64,000 nt of DNA from Streptomyces sp. TS71-3 (GCF_018327685.1 NZ_BNEL01000003.1:186001-250000), one strand, 5' to 3'; counted from the stretch's first letter, positions 17,606 to 26,891 are shown. Numbers and translations are program-made. Notes: a model not told the origin generated them from the letters alone.

Positions 17606-20600
17606 GTGAGTGACGTGCGCGAGAACGCAGCGGCCGCGGGCCGCGCGCCCGGCGCCCCGGGCGAACCCGACGCCAGGGGCTACCTCCGCTTCCCCCACGT
17701 GCACGGCGACCGCCTCTGCTTCAGCACCGAGGACGACCTCTGGCTGGCGGACCTCACGGCCGACGGCACCGCGACGGGCCGCGCGTGGCGGCTCACCGCG
17801 GACCGGACGAAGGTGGCCGACCCGCGCTTCTCGCCCGACGGCCGGCACATCGCGTTCACGAGCTGGCGCAGCATCGACCCGGAGATCCATCTGGTGCCGG
17901 TCGAGGGCGGCCCGGCGCGGCGGCTGACGTACTGGGGCACCACCGACACCCGCATCTGCGGCTGGACCCCGCCGCAGCCGGACGAGCCGCCGTGCATCCT
18001 CGCCGTCGGCTCGCACGGCCAGCCGTTCTCGCACTTCTCCTGGGCCTACAAGGTGCCCACCGACGGCTCACCGGGCGGCCGGCTGCCCTGGGGCCCGGTG
18101 AACGCCATCGACGTCGCCGACATCGGGGGCGAGCACCTCACCCTGCTGCTCACCGGCAGCGCCCCGCACGAGCCCGCGTCCTGGAAGCGGTACCGCGGCG
18201 GCGGGACGGGCCGGCTATGGATGCACGGCAGGCGGCTGCTGGAGGATCTGGAGGGGCACCTGGAATCCCCGATGTTCGTGTCGGGCCGGATCGCCTTCCT
18301 CTCCGACCACGAGGGCATCGGCAACCTCTACTCGTGCCGTCCGGACGGCTCCGACCTGCGCCGCCACACCGATCACGGCGGCTTCTACGCCCGGCACGCG
18401 TCGAGCGACGGCCGGCGGGTGGTGTACGAGTGCGCGGGCGAGATCTGGATGGTCGACGAGCTGACGCCGGACTCCGTCCCGCACCGCCTGGACGTCCGCC
18501 TCGGCAGCCCGCGCTCCGGCCGCCGCCGCTACCAGATACCGCCCGCCCAGCACCTGGACGCGCTGTCGGTGGACGCCAGGGGGCGGTCCAGCGCGGTCGT
18601 GGTCCGCGGCAGCCTGCACTGGCTGACCCACCGCGACGGCCCGGCCCGCGCCATCGCGGACACCCCGGGGGTACGGGTGCGGCTGCCCGCGATGCTGGGC
18701 GCGAGCGGGCGGATCGCCTACGTCACGGACGCGGCGGGCGAGGACTCCGTCGAGATCGGGTACCTGCCGCGCGCCGTCGGGACGCCGCCGCCGCTGCGGT
18801 TCGCCACCGGGCGGCTCGGACGGGTCCTGGAGATGGTCCCCGACCCCGAGGGCCGGCGCCTCGCCATGGCCTCCCACGACGGCCGGCTGCTGATCGTGGA
18901 CGTACCGGACGATCCGGAGGACGCCGCGGCGGCCGCGCTCGGGACGGAGCAGGGCCCCCAGGCCGCTCAGGGCGGGCCGGACGGGGCCGGTGCCACTGCC
19001 GGTGCCACTGCCGGTGCCGGTGCCGCGGGGTCGGGTGGTGGCGGGTCGCGTGCCGCCGGACCGCGGGGCGCGACGCGTGCCACGGGGCCCGGCGACGCCG
19101 GAGTGCGCCGGTCCGCGAGGCCTGGCGACACCGGGGTCCGCGAGCCCACGGGGCAGGTCGACGTCGGGGTCCGCGAACCCGCGGGCGGGACCGGGCAGCC
19201 GGACGGCGACGGGCAGCTCGGCGGCGGGGCCGGCGGGGAGCGCGGCGCGCCGCCGGCCGCGGTGGACGACGCAACCGTGGTGAGCGAGCTGGTGCGGTCC
19301 TCCAACGGCCCGGTGCGCGACCTCGCGTTCTCGCCCGACGGCGGCTGGCTGACGTGGTCGCACCCGGGCATCGGGCGGTCGCTGCGGCAGATCAAGCTGG
19401 CCCGCATCGAGGACGCCACGGCGGGCGATCCGGGCACGGGGCTGGTCGCGCGGACCGTCGTGGACGTCACCGACGGACGCTTCGAGGACGAGAGCCCGGT
19501 CTTCACCCGAGACGGCCGCTACCTCGCGTTCCTCTCCTGGCGCGGCTTCGACCCGGTGTACGACGTGCACACCGGCGACCTCTCCTTCCCGCTCGGCTGC
19601 CGCCCCTACCTCGTGCCGCTCTCCTCCGCGATCCCGTCGCCGTTCGCGCTGCTGCCGGACGGCCGGCCCGCGGCCGGCTCGCACGACCCGCTGGGCATCG
19701 ACCCGGCCGACGCCCGCGCCGCGGCCATGTCGGCCGGTCCGGCGGCGGTGGAGGTGGAGGGCCTGGCGAGCCGCGTGACGCCGTTCCCGGTGACGGCCTC
19801 CAAGTACTCGGCGCTCAAGGCGGTGGCCGGCGGCGGTCTCGTCTGGCTGCGCTGGCCGATCTCCGGCGCGCTCGGCGAGACCTTCGCCAACCCCGCGGAC
19901 CTCTCGGGGCGGCCCACGCTGGAGTACTTCGACATCTCCCGGTGCCGGAAGTCGGAACTCGTCTTCCACCTCGACTCGTTCGGCGTCAGCGGCGACGGCT
20001 CCCGGCTGGTCGTGGCCGACCAGGGCGAGCTGCGCGCGATGCCGGCCACCGGGCCCGGCGACCTCGACACCACCGTCTGGATCGACCTGCGCCGCATCCT
20101 CCAGGAGGTGGACCCGGCCGCCGAGTGGCGCGGCGCCTTCGAGGAGGCCGGCCGGCTCATCAGGGACTACTTCTGGGAACCGCACATGGCCGGCATCGAC
20201 TGGCCCGGCCGGCTCGCCCAGTACCGGCCGCTGGTCGACCGGGTCGCCACTCCCGACGAGTTCAGCGACCTGCTCCGGGAGCTGCTGGGCGAGCTGGGCA
20301 CCTCGCACGCGTACGTCATCCCGGCCCGCCGCAACGAGGGGCCGCCGCACTACCAGCGGCTGATCGGCGTGCTCGGCGCCGACCTGGTGCCCCGCGAGGG
20401 CGGCTGGACGGTGCGGCGCATCCTGCCCGGTGACTCCTCGGACTCCAAGGCGCGCTCGCCGCTGGCCGGCACGGGCGTCCGCGAGGGCGCGGTGCTCACC
20501 CACGTCGACGGGCGCCCGGTCGACCCGGTCACCGGGCCGTTCCCGCTGCTTGCGGGGGCGGGCGGCACCACGGTCGAGCTGACCTTCACACCGGCCGAGG

Positions 20601-21364
20601 GCAGCGCGGGCGGCCGGGGCCCGCGCCGGGTCGCGGTGGTGCCGCTCATCGACGAGCGCCCGCTGCGGTACCAGGACTGGGTGGCCGGGCGGCGCCGGGT
20701 GGTCCGCGAGCTCAGCGGCGGCAAGTGCGGCTACCTGCACATCCCGGACATGGGCGGCTCGGGCTGGGCGCAGTTCAACCGCGACCTGCGCCGGGAGGTG
20801 GCGCTGCCCGCGCTGATCGTGGACGTGCGCGGCAACGCCGGCGGCAACATCAGCGAACTCGTCGTCGAGAAGCTCACCCGCAGCATCCTCGGCTGGGACC
20901 TCACCCGCGGCGCCCAGCCCGTCTCCTACGCCAAGGACGCGCCGCGCGGCCCGATCGTCGCCCTCGCGGACGAGTCCACCGCCTCCGACGGCGACATGAT
21001 CATCGCGGCCATCAAGCTGCTGGACCTCGGCCCGGTGGTCGGTCAGCGCACCTGGGGCGGGGTGGTCGGGATCACCGGCAGGCACCGCCTGGGCGACGGC
21101 ACGGTGATCACGGTGCCGATGAACGCGGCGTGGTTCGACGCGTACGGGTGGTCGGTCGAGAACCGCGGCGTGCTCCCGGACATCCCCGCCCTGCGCACCC
21201 CGCTCGACTGGGCCGAGGGCCGCTACGCCCAGCTCGACGACGCCGTGCACGTCGCTCTGGAACTGCTCGCCGAGCACCCGCCGTCCGCCCCGCCCGACCA
21301 CACGCACGTACCGGCCAGAATCCGCCCGAAACTGCCGCCACGGCAGTATCCGGAGGCCGTCTGA
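17606..21364 (+). CDS. Tricorn-type S41 protease
   Basis: A large cytosolic peptidase that trims peptides made by the proteasome or other proteases. In order: a beta-propeller with repeated FSPDGR-type blades (about 30-420), a low-complexity linker, a second propeller (about 560-800), a tricorn C1/PDZ region (about 835-1040) and the S41 core. The active site is complete: Ser900-His901 in GTSHAYV, nucleophile Ser1127 with Asp1128 in ESTASDGDM, and Glu1185 in VENRGVLPD. The start is uncertain: I use the GTG at 17606 (1252 residues), but a GTG at 17615 also fits. The linker (about 445-555) is Ala/Gly-rich and repeat-derived (GATAGATAGAGAAG). Confidence 0.92.
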   Translation: MSDVRENAAAAGRAPGAPGEPDARGYLRFPHVHGDRLCFSTEDDLWLADLTADGTATGRAWRLTADRTKVADPRFSPDGRHIAFTSWRSIDPEIHLVPVEGGPARRLTYWGTTDTRICGWTPPQPDEPPCILAVGSHGQPFSHFSWAYKVPTDGSPGGRLPWGPVNAIDVADIGGEHLTLLLTGSAPHEPASWKRYRGGGTGRLWMHGRRLLEDLEGHLESPMFVSGRIAFLSDHEGIGNLYSCRPDGSDLRRHTDHGGFYARHASSDGRRVVYECAGEIWMVDELTPDSVPHRLDVRLGSPRSGRRRYQIPPAQHLDALSVDARGRSSAVVVRGSLHWLTHRDGPARAIADTPGVRVRLPAMLGASGRIAYVTDAAGEDSVEIGYLPRAVGTPPPLRFATGRLGRVLEMVPDPEGRRLAMASHDGRLLIVDVPDDPEDAAAAALGTEQGPQAAQGGPDGAGATAGATAGAGAAGSGGGGSRAAGPRGATRATGPGDAGVRRSARPGDTGVREPTGQVDVGVREPAGGTGQPDGDGQLGGGAGGERGAPPAAVDDATVVSELVRSSNGPVRDLAFSPDGGWLTWSHPGIGRSLRQIKLARIEDATAGDPGTGLVARTVVDVTDGRFEDESPVFTRDGRYLAFLSWRGFDPVYDVHTGDLSFPLGCRPYLVPLSSAIPSPFALLPDGRPAAGSHDPLGIDPADARAAAMSAGPAAVEVEGLASRVTPFPVTASKYSALKAVAGGGLVWLRWPISGALGETFANPADLSGRPTLEYFDISRCRKSELVFHLDSFGVSGDGSRLVVADQGELRAMPATGPGDLDTTVWIDLRRILQEVDPAAEWRGAFEEAGRLIRDYFWEPHMAGIDWPGRLAQYRPLVDRVATPDEFSDLLRELLGELGTSHAYVIPARRNEGPPHYQRLIGVLGADLVPREGGWTVRRILPGDSSDSKARSPLAGTGVREGAVLTHVDGRPVDPVTGPFPLLAGAGGTTVELTFTPAEGSAGGRGPRRVAVVPLIDERPLRYQDWVAGRRRVVRELSGGKCGYLHIPDMGGSGWAQFNRDLRREVALPALIVDVRGNAGGNISELVVEKLTRSILGWDLTRGAQPVSYAKDAPRGPIVALADESTASDGDMIIAAIKLLDLGPVVGQRTWGGVVGITGRHRLGDGTVITVPMNAAWFDAYGWSVENRGVLPDIPALRTPLDWAEGRYAQLDDAVHVALELLAEHPPSAPPDHTHVPARIRPKLPPRQYPEAV

Positions 21365-21388
21365 ACGCCCCACCCATGGAGGGATCCC

Positions 21389-21625
21389 ATGGCTGCCAAC
21401 GAGAAAGAGAACGGAAACAGGAACGAGGAGCGGCGCGACCGCGCAGAGCGGCCGGAGCAGCAGCGGCCGGAGCAGCGGCCGGAGGCCGCGCCCACCGAAG
21501 GTGCCGAGCGCACGGAGCGCACCGAGCGTGGTCCGGAGCGGTACCACCGGATGATCATCTCCGAGGACGAGCCGCGGTCCGCGCAGGAGGAAGCGGATCG
21601 GATGGAGCAGGACTACGACGTCTGA
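21389..21625 (+). CDS. Small acidic disordered protein
   Basis: Seventy-eight residues, almost all Glu, Arg, Gln, Asn and Pro, for example RAERPEQQRPEQRPEAAP, with a more ordered end RYHRMIISEDEPRSAQEEAD. It starts 25 bp after the tricorn protease with ggaggg at good spacing, so it is probably cotranscribed. No domain is recognised. The conserved-looking C-terminus is reminiscent of small intrinsically disordered adaptor or degradation-related proteins, but that is only an impression. Confidence 0.6.
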   Translation: MAANEKENGNRNEERRDRAERPEQQRPEQRPEAAPTEGAERTERTERGPERYHRMIISEDEPRSAQEEADRMEQDYDV

Positions 21626-21770
21626 GGGCGACCCGGCGGGGGTCACCGCGGTGTCCCTCTCACCCTGCCGGGGGCGCCCCGGCAGGGGCGCGGGGCTGCG
21701 TTCGACCCTGCGGGTCGCCACCGGCCGGGAGGGTCGGTTCCCGTCGTGTCCGGACCACCTGCCGGTGGGT

Positions 21771-21855
21771 GGTTGCTCGCGCAGTTCCCCGCGCCCCTGA
21801 GTGGGCCGGGGCGCAGCCCCGCCTTCAAGGGGCGCGGGGAACTGCGCGAGCAACC
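21771..21855. repeat. Perfect 28-bp inverted repeat
   Basis: Left arm 21771-21798 and right arm 21828-21855 are exact reverse complements (core gcgcagttccccgcgcccct). They flank a 29-nt loop that holds its own small hairpin (ggggcgcagcccc). The same core drives the 98-bp array at 9391. It could act as a bidirectional terminator or be the footprint of a REP-like mobile repeat. Confidence 0.9.
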
Positions 21856-21928
21856 GCAACGAACCCGTGCATCGCCACCGGCCCGAAGGGGCACTCTCTG
21901 TCGCATCCGGACCACCCCGCAGTGGGCC

Positions 21929-21953
21929 TTGCTCGCGCAGTTCCCGCGCCCCT
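21929..21953. repeat. Third copy of the dispersed core repeat
   Basis: The core ttgctcgcgcagttc-ccgcgcccct lacks one C relative to the arm at 21771. It is in the same orientation as the left arm of the 28-bp inverted repeat. Confidence 0.75.
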
Positions 21954-22047
21954 GACGGGCACAGGCCACACCGCGTGCCGGGCGGGGCATAGCCCACACA
22001 AGAGAACAGCCCCATACGCCCCCGCCCCGGAAGGGGCAGGCACACCC

Positions 22048-22983
22048 CTACGTCAGCTCACCGTCGGCCGATCGGCCCGCTGCGCGGGCCTTCTCGTCGG
22101 CCTGGCCGCCCGCTCCGACGAGGCCCCGCCCCACGGCGGGCATCCGTGAGTCGACGCGCCGCATCTCCCGCCTGCCGATCGCGCTGATGATCGGCGGCAG
22201 CATGCCCCGCACCGGCTGCATCCCCCGCAGCCACCACTGCCCGTACACGTGCGCCGAGCGCCGTTCGATGCCGGCCACCAGCCGGTCCACCGCCGGTCCC
22301 GCCGGATACGTCTTGCCCGCCGGCCACGGCAGCCGGCCGCGCAGCTCCCGCATGCCCTCGTCCTCGTCCGCGCCGCGCACCATGTCCGTGTCGGTCCAGG
22401 ACAGGTAGCCGATGCCGACGCTCACGCCGCGGTGCGCCACCTCCGTGCGGAGGCTGTGCGCGAACGCCTCCACGCCGGACTTGGACGCGCAGTACGCGGT
22501 CATCAGGGGCGCGGGCGTGATCGCGGCGAGCGAGGCTATCTGGAGCAGGTGGCCCCTGCTCTCCAGCAGCGCGGGCAGGAACGCGCGGGCGGTGGTCGCG
22601 GACCCGATGAGGTTGACCTCGATGACGCGCCGCCAGGCGTCCTGGTCGGAGGTGGCGAACGGGCCGCCGGTGGCCACGCCCGCGTTCGCGACCACGACGT
22701 CGGTCCTGCCGAACCGCGCACCGACGTCCCGGGCGACCTGCTCCATGGCGGTCCGGTCGGTGACGTCCGCCTCCCAGTGGGCGCTCTCGCCGTGCAGCCG
22801 CGTGGAGACCGCCTTCATCTCCTCCGGTTCGAGCCCGACGAGCGCCACCGTCGCGCCGCGCGCCGACAACTTGCGCGCCAGCAGGGCCCCGACGCCGCGC
22901 GCGGCCCCGGTGACGACCGCGACCCGCCCCTCAAGGACGCTCTTCCCGGTGCCGCTCATGACGCTCTTCCCCGTGCCGCTCAT
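22048..22983 (-). CDS. Short-chain dehydrogenase/reductase
   Basis: A 311-residue NAD(P)-dependent SDR. It has the cofactor motif VVTGAARGVGALLA (about 22-35), VVVANAGVATGG, and the active site with Ser in LLQIASLAAITPAP and Tyr/Lys in TAYCASKSGVEAF. The C-terminus (GMLPPIISAIGRREMRRVDS) matches SDRs that sit beside flavin monooxygenases. The start is fixed by a 4-bp ATGA overlap with the hydrolase stop. The first 16 residues are MSGTGKSV repeated exactly, from a 24-bp tandem duplication (22936-22983). As the last gene of the operon it probably interconverts the alcohol and ketone handled by the monooxygenase. Confidence 0.9.
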   Translation of the reverse strand: MSGTGKSVMSGTGKSVLEGRVAVVTGAARGVGALLARKLSARGATVALVGLEPEEMKAVSTRLHGESAHWEADVTDRTAMEQVARDVGARFGRTDVVVANAGVATGGPFATSDQDAWRRVIEVNLIGSATTARAFLPALLESRGHLLQIASLAAITPAPLMTAYCASKSGVEAFAHSLRTEVAHRGVSVGIGYLSWTDTDMVRGADEDEGMRELRGRLPWPAGKTYPAGPAVDRLVAGIERRSAHVYGQWWLRGMQPVRGMLPPIISAIGRREMRRVDSRMPAVGRGLVGAGGQADEKARAAGRSADGELT

Positions 22984-24119
22984 GCGGACGCCACCCCTTT
23001 CGCGCCGCCTTCCGCCGGCACGTACCTGCGGGCCAGCTCGCGTATGCGACCGTTCACCTCGTCCGGCGCCTCCAACGGCACCATATGGCCGAGCCCGGGC
23101 AGCTCGGTAGCCTCCACGCACCGCGGCAACGCCTCGGCCAGGCGCCGGGAGTGGACGGGCGGCGTCAGGCGGTCCGCGGTTCCGACGAGGATCGCGGTGG
23201 GCGCCGTGAGCCGTCGTGCCTCGGCGTCCAGGTCGAGCCACCCGAGCACCTTCGACCAGTGGTGCCGGGGCCCGCGCGGGCAGGCGTGCACGACGCGCGC
23301 CGCGGCCTCGACCATCTCCGGCGTCGCGGCGCGGCCCATCGTCCCGTACTTGAGGATCCGCTTGCTGAGCGGCGTGACCGGGCCGAGCGGCGCGCGCGAG
23401 TTCAGCACCATGCCGGTGCCGCGGGAACGCATCCGGCCGGGGCGCATCGGCAGCAGCAGCGACTCTGCGAGCAGGCGGGAACCTCCGGTGCTGACCAGCA
23501 GCACCGCTGCCGCGTGCTCCCGCACCTCCTCCGCGCCGGCCGCGGCCATCAGCGTCATCCCGCCCATGGAGTGCCCCGCGAGGACCGCGCGCTGTCCCGG
23601 CTCCAGCGCGGTGGCGAGCACCGCCGCCAGGTCCTCGCCGAGTTGCCGGGTGCCGTAGCCCGCGGAGCCCTCCGGCACGTCGCTGCGGCCGTGGCCGCGC
23701 AGGTCGTACGTGATGACGCGGTGGTCAGCGGCGAGGTCGCGTACCTGGGCCGCCCAGAACGCGGTGTTGCACGCCCAGCCGTGCACCAGCACGACGGCGG
23801 GCGCGTCGGCCGGGCCGTGCGACTCGACGTGGAGCGAGGTGCCGTCGGCGGAGACCGCGGTCAACTCCGAGGCGGGCGGGGGCGGTGCGTACGGCCCGGC
23901 CGGGACGGGTTCCGGCCGCCTGCCGCGCCGGTCCCCCTCGGGTCCGCTGCCACCGCGGCGGGCCGTCGCCTCCCGCCCGGTGCCGGGGTCCGCGGACGCC
24001 GTCCCCCGCGCACCGCTCGTCCCGCTTGCTCCGCTCGTCCCGCTCGTGCCGCTCGTTCCCCTTGCTCCGCTCGTGCCGCTCGTTCCGCTGGTTCCCCTTG
24101 CTCCGCTCGTTCCGCTCAC
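22980..24119 (-). CDS. Alpha/beta hydrolase (esterase/lactonase candidate)
   Basis: A 379-residue alpha/beta-fold hydrolase. It has the oxyanion motif LVHGWACNTAFW, the nucleophile elbow AGHSMGGMTL, the acid in GTADRLTPPVHS and the catalytic His in LPGLGHMVPLEAP. The first about 45 residues are Gly-Thr-Ser repeats (GTSGARGTSGTSG) encoded by a degenerate repeat of about 12-15 bp (24003-24117). The start is nevertheless firm because the GTG at 24119 overlaps the monooxygenase stop as GTGA. Next to a Baeyer-Villiger-type monooxygenase, the natural job is hydrolysis of the ester or lactone it produces. Confidence 0.88.
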   Translation of the reverse strand: MSGTSGARGTSGTSGTSGARGTSGTSGTSGASGTSGARGTASADPGTGREATARRGGSGPEGDRRGRRPEPVPAGPYAPPPPASELTAVSADGTSLHVESHGPADAPAVVLVHGWACNTAFWAAQVRDLAADHRVITYDLRGHGRSDVPEGSAGYGTRQLGEDLAAVLATALEPGQRAVLAGHSMGGMTLMAAAGAEEVREHAAAVLLVSTGGSRLLAESLLLPMRPGRMRSRGTGMVLNSRAPLGPVTPLSKRILKYGTMGRAATPEMVEAAARVVHACPRGPRHHWSKVLGWLDLDAEARRLTAPTAILVGTADRLTPPVHSRRLAEALPRCVEATELPGLGHMVPLEAPDEVNGRIRELARRYVPAEGGAKGVASA

Positions 24120-25894
24120 GCTCCGGCCTCCGTCGTCCGTGCCGCGCCGGCCGCCCCAGCCGCGGAGGCCGTGCTCGCCGTGTCGGCTGTCCTGGCTGTG
24201 CCTGCCGTGGTCGCTGCCGTCGCCGTACCGATCGCGCCGGGGCGGTGGTCGTCATCCGGGGTCGTCGTCGTACCGGCTCCGCCCGTGCGGTCGTCGTCAT
24301 CCGAGAACCGCGGTGCCCGGACCACGTCGTACTCCGCGAGGTCCACGCGGCGGGTCGCCGCCCGGAACTCGGTGGTGGTACCGGGCCAGATCGTGGTGTT
24401 GCGGCCCCGCGCGTCCAGGTACCAGCTCGTGCAGCCGCCGGTGCTCCACACCGTGCGCTTCATGCGCTGCTGTACCGCCGCGTTCCAGGCGTCCACCGCC
24501 CCCTGCCGGGCGTCGAGCGCGACCCGCTCGCCGGGGGCGCCGAGGGTGTCGAGCCGCCGCAGGTAGTCCACGAGGTAGTTCAGCTGGGACTCGATCATGA
24601 GGATCATCGAGGAGTTGCCGAGCCCGGTGTTGGGGCCGACGACCGTCATGAAGTTGGGGAAGCCCGCCACGGTGCCGCCGCGCAGCGCCGCCATGCCGCC
24701 CTGCCAGCTCTCCGCGAGGGTGCGCCCGTCCGCGCCCACCACCCGCTCGGTGATCGGCATGTCCGTGACGTGGAACCCGGTGCCGAAGACGATCGCGTCC
24801 ACCTCGGCCGAACTGCCGTCGGAGCCCACCGCGGTGGAGCCGCGCACCTCGGCGAGGCCCGCCGCGACCACGTCCACGTTGGGCCGGGCGAGCGCCGGAT
24901 AGTAGGAGCTGGAGAGCAGGATCCGCTTGCAGCCGATGCGGTACGAGGGGGTGAGCCGGCTGCGCAGCGCCGGGTCGCCGATGCCGCGGGCGATGTTCCG
25001 CTTGGCGAGCCGCTCGATCAGCCCCAGCTCGTTCGGCCACTTGGTGAACGCCTGGACCTGGACTTCCCTGATGCCCCACAGCATCGCGCGCCGCGCCTTC
25101 ATGGTGAACGGCAGGTTCCGGTGCAGCCAGCGCTCGGCGCGGGTGATCTCGCGGTCGGCGCGCGGCAGCACCCAGGCCGGGGTGCGCTGGAAGAGCGTCA
25201 GCCGCTCGGCGTCCGGCTGGATCGACGGCACGATCTGGATCGCGGACGCCCCCGTGCCGACCACGGCGACCCGCTTGCCGCGCAGGTCGTAGCCGTGGTT
25301 CCAGCGTGCCGAGTGGAAGACCTCGCCGGGGAAGGAGCCGAGGCCGGGGATGTCGGGGACCTTGGGGTCGGAGAGCGCGCCGGTCGCGGAGACGACCACG
25401 TCGGCGGTGAGCCCCGGGAGTCCGCCGATCTCCAGCTCCCAGCGGAGCCGCCGCGGGTCCCAGCGCAGCCGTGTCACCTCGGAGCGCAGCCGCAGGTGCG
25501 GGCGGAGCCGGAAGGTGTCGGCGACGTGCTCCAGGTAGCCGCGGATGTGCTCCTGGCCGGAGAAGGTGCGCGGCCAGTCGGGGTGCGGTGCGAAGGAGAA
25601 CGAGTAGAGGTGCGACGGCACGTCGCAGGCGCACCCCGGATAGGCGTTGTCCCGCCAGGTGCCGCCGACCGCGTCACCGCGCTCCAGCACCACGAAGTCG
25701 GTGACGCCCGCGCGCCGCAGCCGCACGGCGGCCCCCAGCCCGCCGAAGCCGGACCCGATCACCGCCACGCGCACGTGCCCGTCCACCCGCACGTGCCCGT
25801 CCGCCTGTGCTTGCCCGCCTCCCTGCACAGGCCGGTCCACCTGTACAGGCCGGTCCACCTGTACATGCCCGTCCATCCGCACATGCCCGTCCAT
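24116..25894 (-). CDS. Flavin monooxygenase, Baeyer-Villiger type
   Basis: An FAD- and NADPH-dependent monooxygenase that would convert ketones to esters or lactones. It has an FAD motif VAVIGSGFGGLGAAV, GGTWRDNAYPGCACDVPSHL (the BVMO GGTW...YPG box), the BVMO fingerprint FPGEVFHSARWN and the NADPH motif VAVVGTGASAIQ. The ATG at 25894 has gggagg 5 nt upstream (592 residues). Upstream starts would run through the putative promoter and operator. The N-terminus is seven hexapeptide repeats (GHVRMD/RPVQVD type) and the last about 65 residues are Asp/Thr/Ala low complexity. It is first gene of a three-gene operon with 4-bp overlaps. Confidence 0.9.
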   Translation of the reverse strand: MDGHVRMDGHVQVDRPVQVDRPVQGGGQAQADGHVRVDGHVRVAVIGSGFGGLGAAVRLRRAGVTDFVVLERGDAVGGTWRDNAYPGCACDVPSHLYSFSFAPHPDWPRTFSGQEHIRGYLEHVADTFRLRPHLRLRSEVTRLRWDPRRLRWELEIGGLPGLTADVVVSATGALSDPKVPDIPGLGSFPGEVFHSARWNHGYDLRGKRVAVVGTGASAIQIVPSIQPDAERLTLFQRTPAWVLPRADREITRAERWLHRNLPFTMKARRAMLWGIREVQVQAFTKWPNELGLIERLAKRNIARGIGDPALRSRLTPSYRIGCKRILLSSSYYPALARPNVDVVAAGLAEVRGSTAVGSDGSSAEVDAIVFGTGFHVTDMPITERVVGADGRTLAESWQGGMAALRGGTVAGFPNFMTVVGPNTGLGNSSMILMIESQLNYLVDYLRRLDTLGAPGERVALDARQGAVDAWNAAVQQRMKRTVWSTGGCTSWYLDARGRNTTIWPGTTTEFRAATRRVDLAEYDVVRAPRFSDDDDRTGGAGTTTTPDDDHRPGAIGTATAATTAGTARTADTASTASAAGAAGAARTTEAGA

Positions 25895-25895
25895 C
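25770..25895. repeat. 18-bp tandem repeat, seven units, encoding the monooxygenase N-terminus
   Basis: Unit starts at 25770, 25788, 25806, 25824, 25842, 25860 and 25878, consensus (c/t)gcac(a/g)tgcccgtccacc. The last unit holds the start codon. In-frame expansion adds six residues per unit ahead of the FAD motif. Confidence 0.85.
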
Positions 25896-25936
25896 CGGAC
25901 CTCCCACATCCCGCGGTCGCCACGCCGGACGATCGC

Positions 25937-25966
25937 GCCAGTGACCACTGGCACGATGGGAGCGTA
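25937..25966 (-). promoter_or_regulatory. Promoter and operator of the monooxygenase operon
   Basis: A TACGCT -10 hexamer on the minus strand (25961-25966) is followed, about where transcription should start, by the inverted repeat gccagtg-ac-cactggc (25937-25952, 7-bp arms). Its position 43 bp upstream of the monooxygenase ATG suits a repressor. The divergent MerR-type regulator is the obvious candidate. Confidence 0.5.
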
Positions 25967-26047
25967 GGGGAGGCGCGTACTCATGGGTAGGGGTGCGGAC
26001 GGGAATGTTACCGAGGGTACGGCGCGCCCCATCGGGCCCTATGCCGG

Positions 26048-26095
26048 CCCTATGCCCGGCCCTGTGCCGGGCCCTATGCCCGGCCCTGTGCCGGG
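26048..26095. repeat. 24-bp direct repeat ahead of the MerR gene
   Basis: Two exact copies of a 24-bp unit starting ccctatgcccggccctgtgc, part of a longer Pro-Gly-Met coding-like stretch (26035-26110). Each copy can fold (cccggc...gccggg), so it may affect the MerR transcript leader. Confidence 0.8.
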
Positions 26096-26159
26096 CCCGA
26101 TCCCGGGGGACCGTGGAAGCAGCCGGACCGGCTCCGCCCCACGCCGTAGGGTGACGGAC

Positions 26160-26891
26160 GTGCCAGACGCAGAACCCGACCCCGGCCCCCACCCCGGACA
26201 CGGCCCCGACCCCGACCCTGCCGCCGGGGCCCGCGAGTACCGGACCGAGGAGCTGGCCCGCGCCGCGGGCATCACGGTGCGCACGCTCCGCTTCTACCGC
26301 GAGCGCAAGCTCCTCCCGCCACCCCGCCGCGAGGGGCGCCTCGCCTGGTACAACGACCGCCACCTGGCCCGCCTGCGCACCATCACCGCGCTGCTCGACC
26401 GCGGCCACACCCTCACGGGGATCGCCGAGCTCGCGGAGGCGTTCGACCACGGCCGCGGGGTCGGCGAGTTGCTGGGCCTCGGCACGCCCACCGAGGAGAT
26501 CCCGGTGCGCCTCACCCCCGAGGAACTGGCGGACCGGTTCGCGGGCCAGGACACCGCGGAGAACCTGGCGAAGGCCCTGGAACTCGGCTATCTCGGCACC
26601 GACGGCCAGGAGATCGTGCACGTCAGCAGGCGCCTGCTCGACGCGTCCTCGGCGCTCGTGCACCGGGGCGTCCCCCTCGCCGAGGTCCTGGAGGCGGGCC
26701 ACCGCGTGCGCGCCCACACGGACGCCCTCGCGGAACTCTTCACGGACATGGTCGGCCGGTACGCCCCCGACGAGGACCCGGAATCCCTGCGCCCGCTCGC
26801 CAAGACCATCGTCGAGGCGGAACTCTCCCTCGCCCTGGACCGCCGCACGGCGTCCGGGCCCACGGAGCCGGGCCAGGCCACGGGGTCCTGA
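26160..26891 (+). CDS. MerR-family transcriptional regulator
   Basis: A 243-residue regulator. The winged helix follows a short Pro/Asp-rich lead: YRTEELARAAGITVRTLRFY then RERKLLPPPRREGRLAWYND, with LRTITALLDRGHTLTGIAEL completing the MerR DNA-binding domain (about 25-95). The C-terminal helical region lacks the cysteines of metal sensors, so an organic effector is likely. GTG at 26160 is chosen from the common tagggtgacggac-GTG context; a longer frame reaches the ATG at 25983 through repeats. It diverges from the monooxygenase operon, which it likely controls. Confidence 0.85.
   Translation: MPDAEPDPGPHPGHGPDPDPAAGAREYRTEELARAAGITVRTLRFYRERKLLPPPRREGRLAWYNDRHLARLRTITALLDRGHTLTGIAELAEAFDHGRGVGELLGLGTPTEEIPVRLTPEELADRFAGQDTAENLAKALELGYLGTDGQEIVHVSRRLLDASSALVHRGVPLAEVLEAGHRVRAHTDALAELFTDMVGRYAPDEDPESLRPLAKTIVEAELSLALDRRTASGPTEPGQATGS

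Larger units (their letters stand above)
21626..22047. other. Intergenic region made of dispersed inverted repeats
   Basis: No gene. It lies between the convergent small acidic gene and the SDR gene, so hairpins here may end both transcripts. It contains the 28-bp inverted repeat (21771-21855), a third copy of its core (21929-21953) and a GC hairpin near 21660-21685 (ccctgccgggggcgccccgg). Confidence 0.6.

Noticed and set aside
18215..22045. 1276-codon minus-strand frame over the tricorn protease
   Set aside because: Antisense shadow; the plus strand has intact catalytic motifs.
25894..26032. Longer monooxygenase start at 26032
   Set aside because: It would run through the -10 box and operator-like dyad and overlap the MerR leader; the ATG at 25894 has a good ribosome-binding site.
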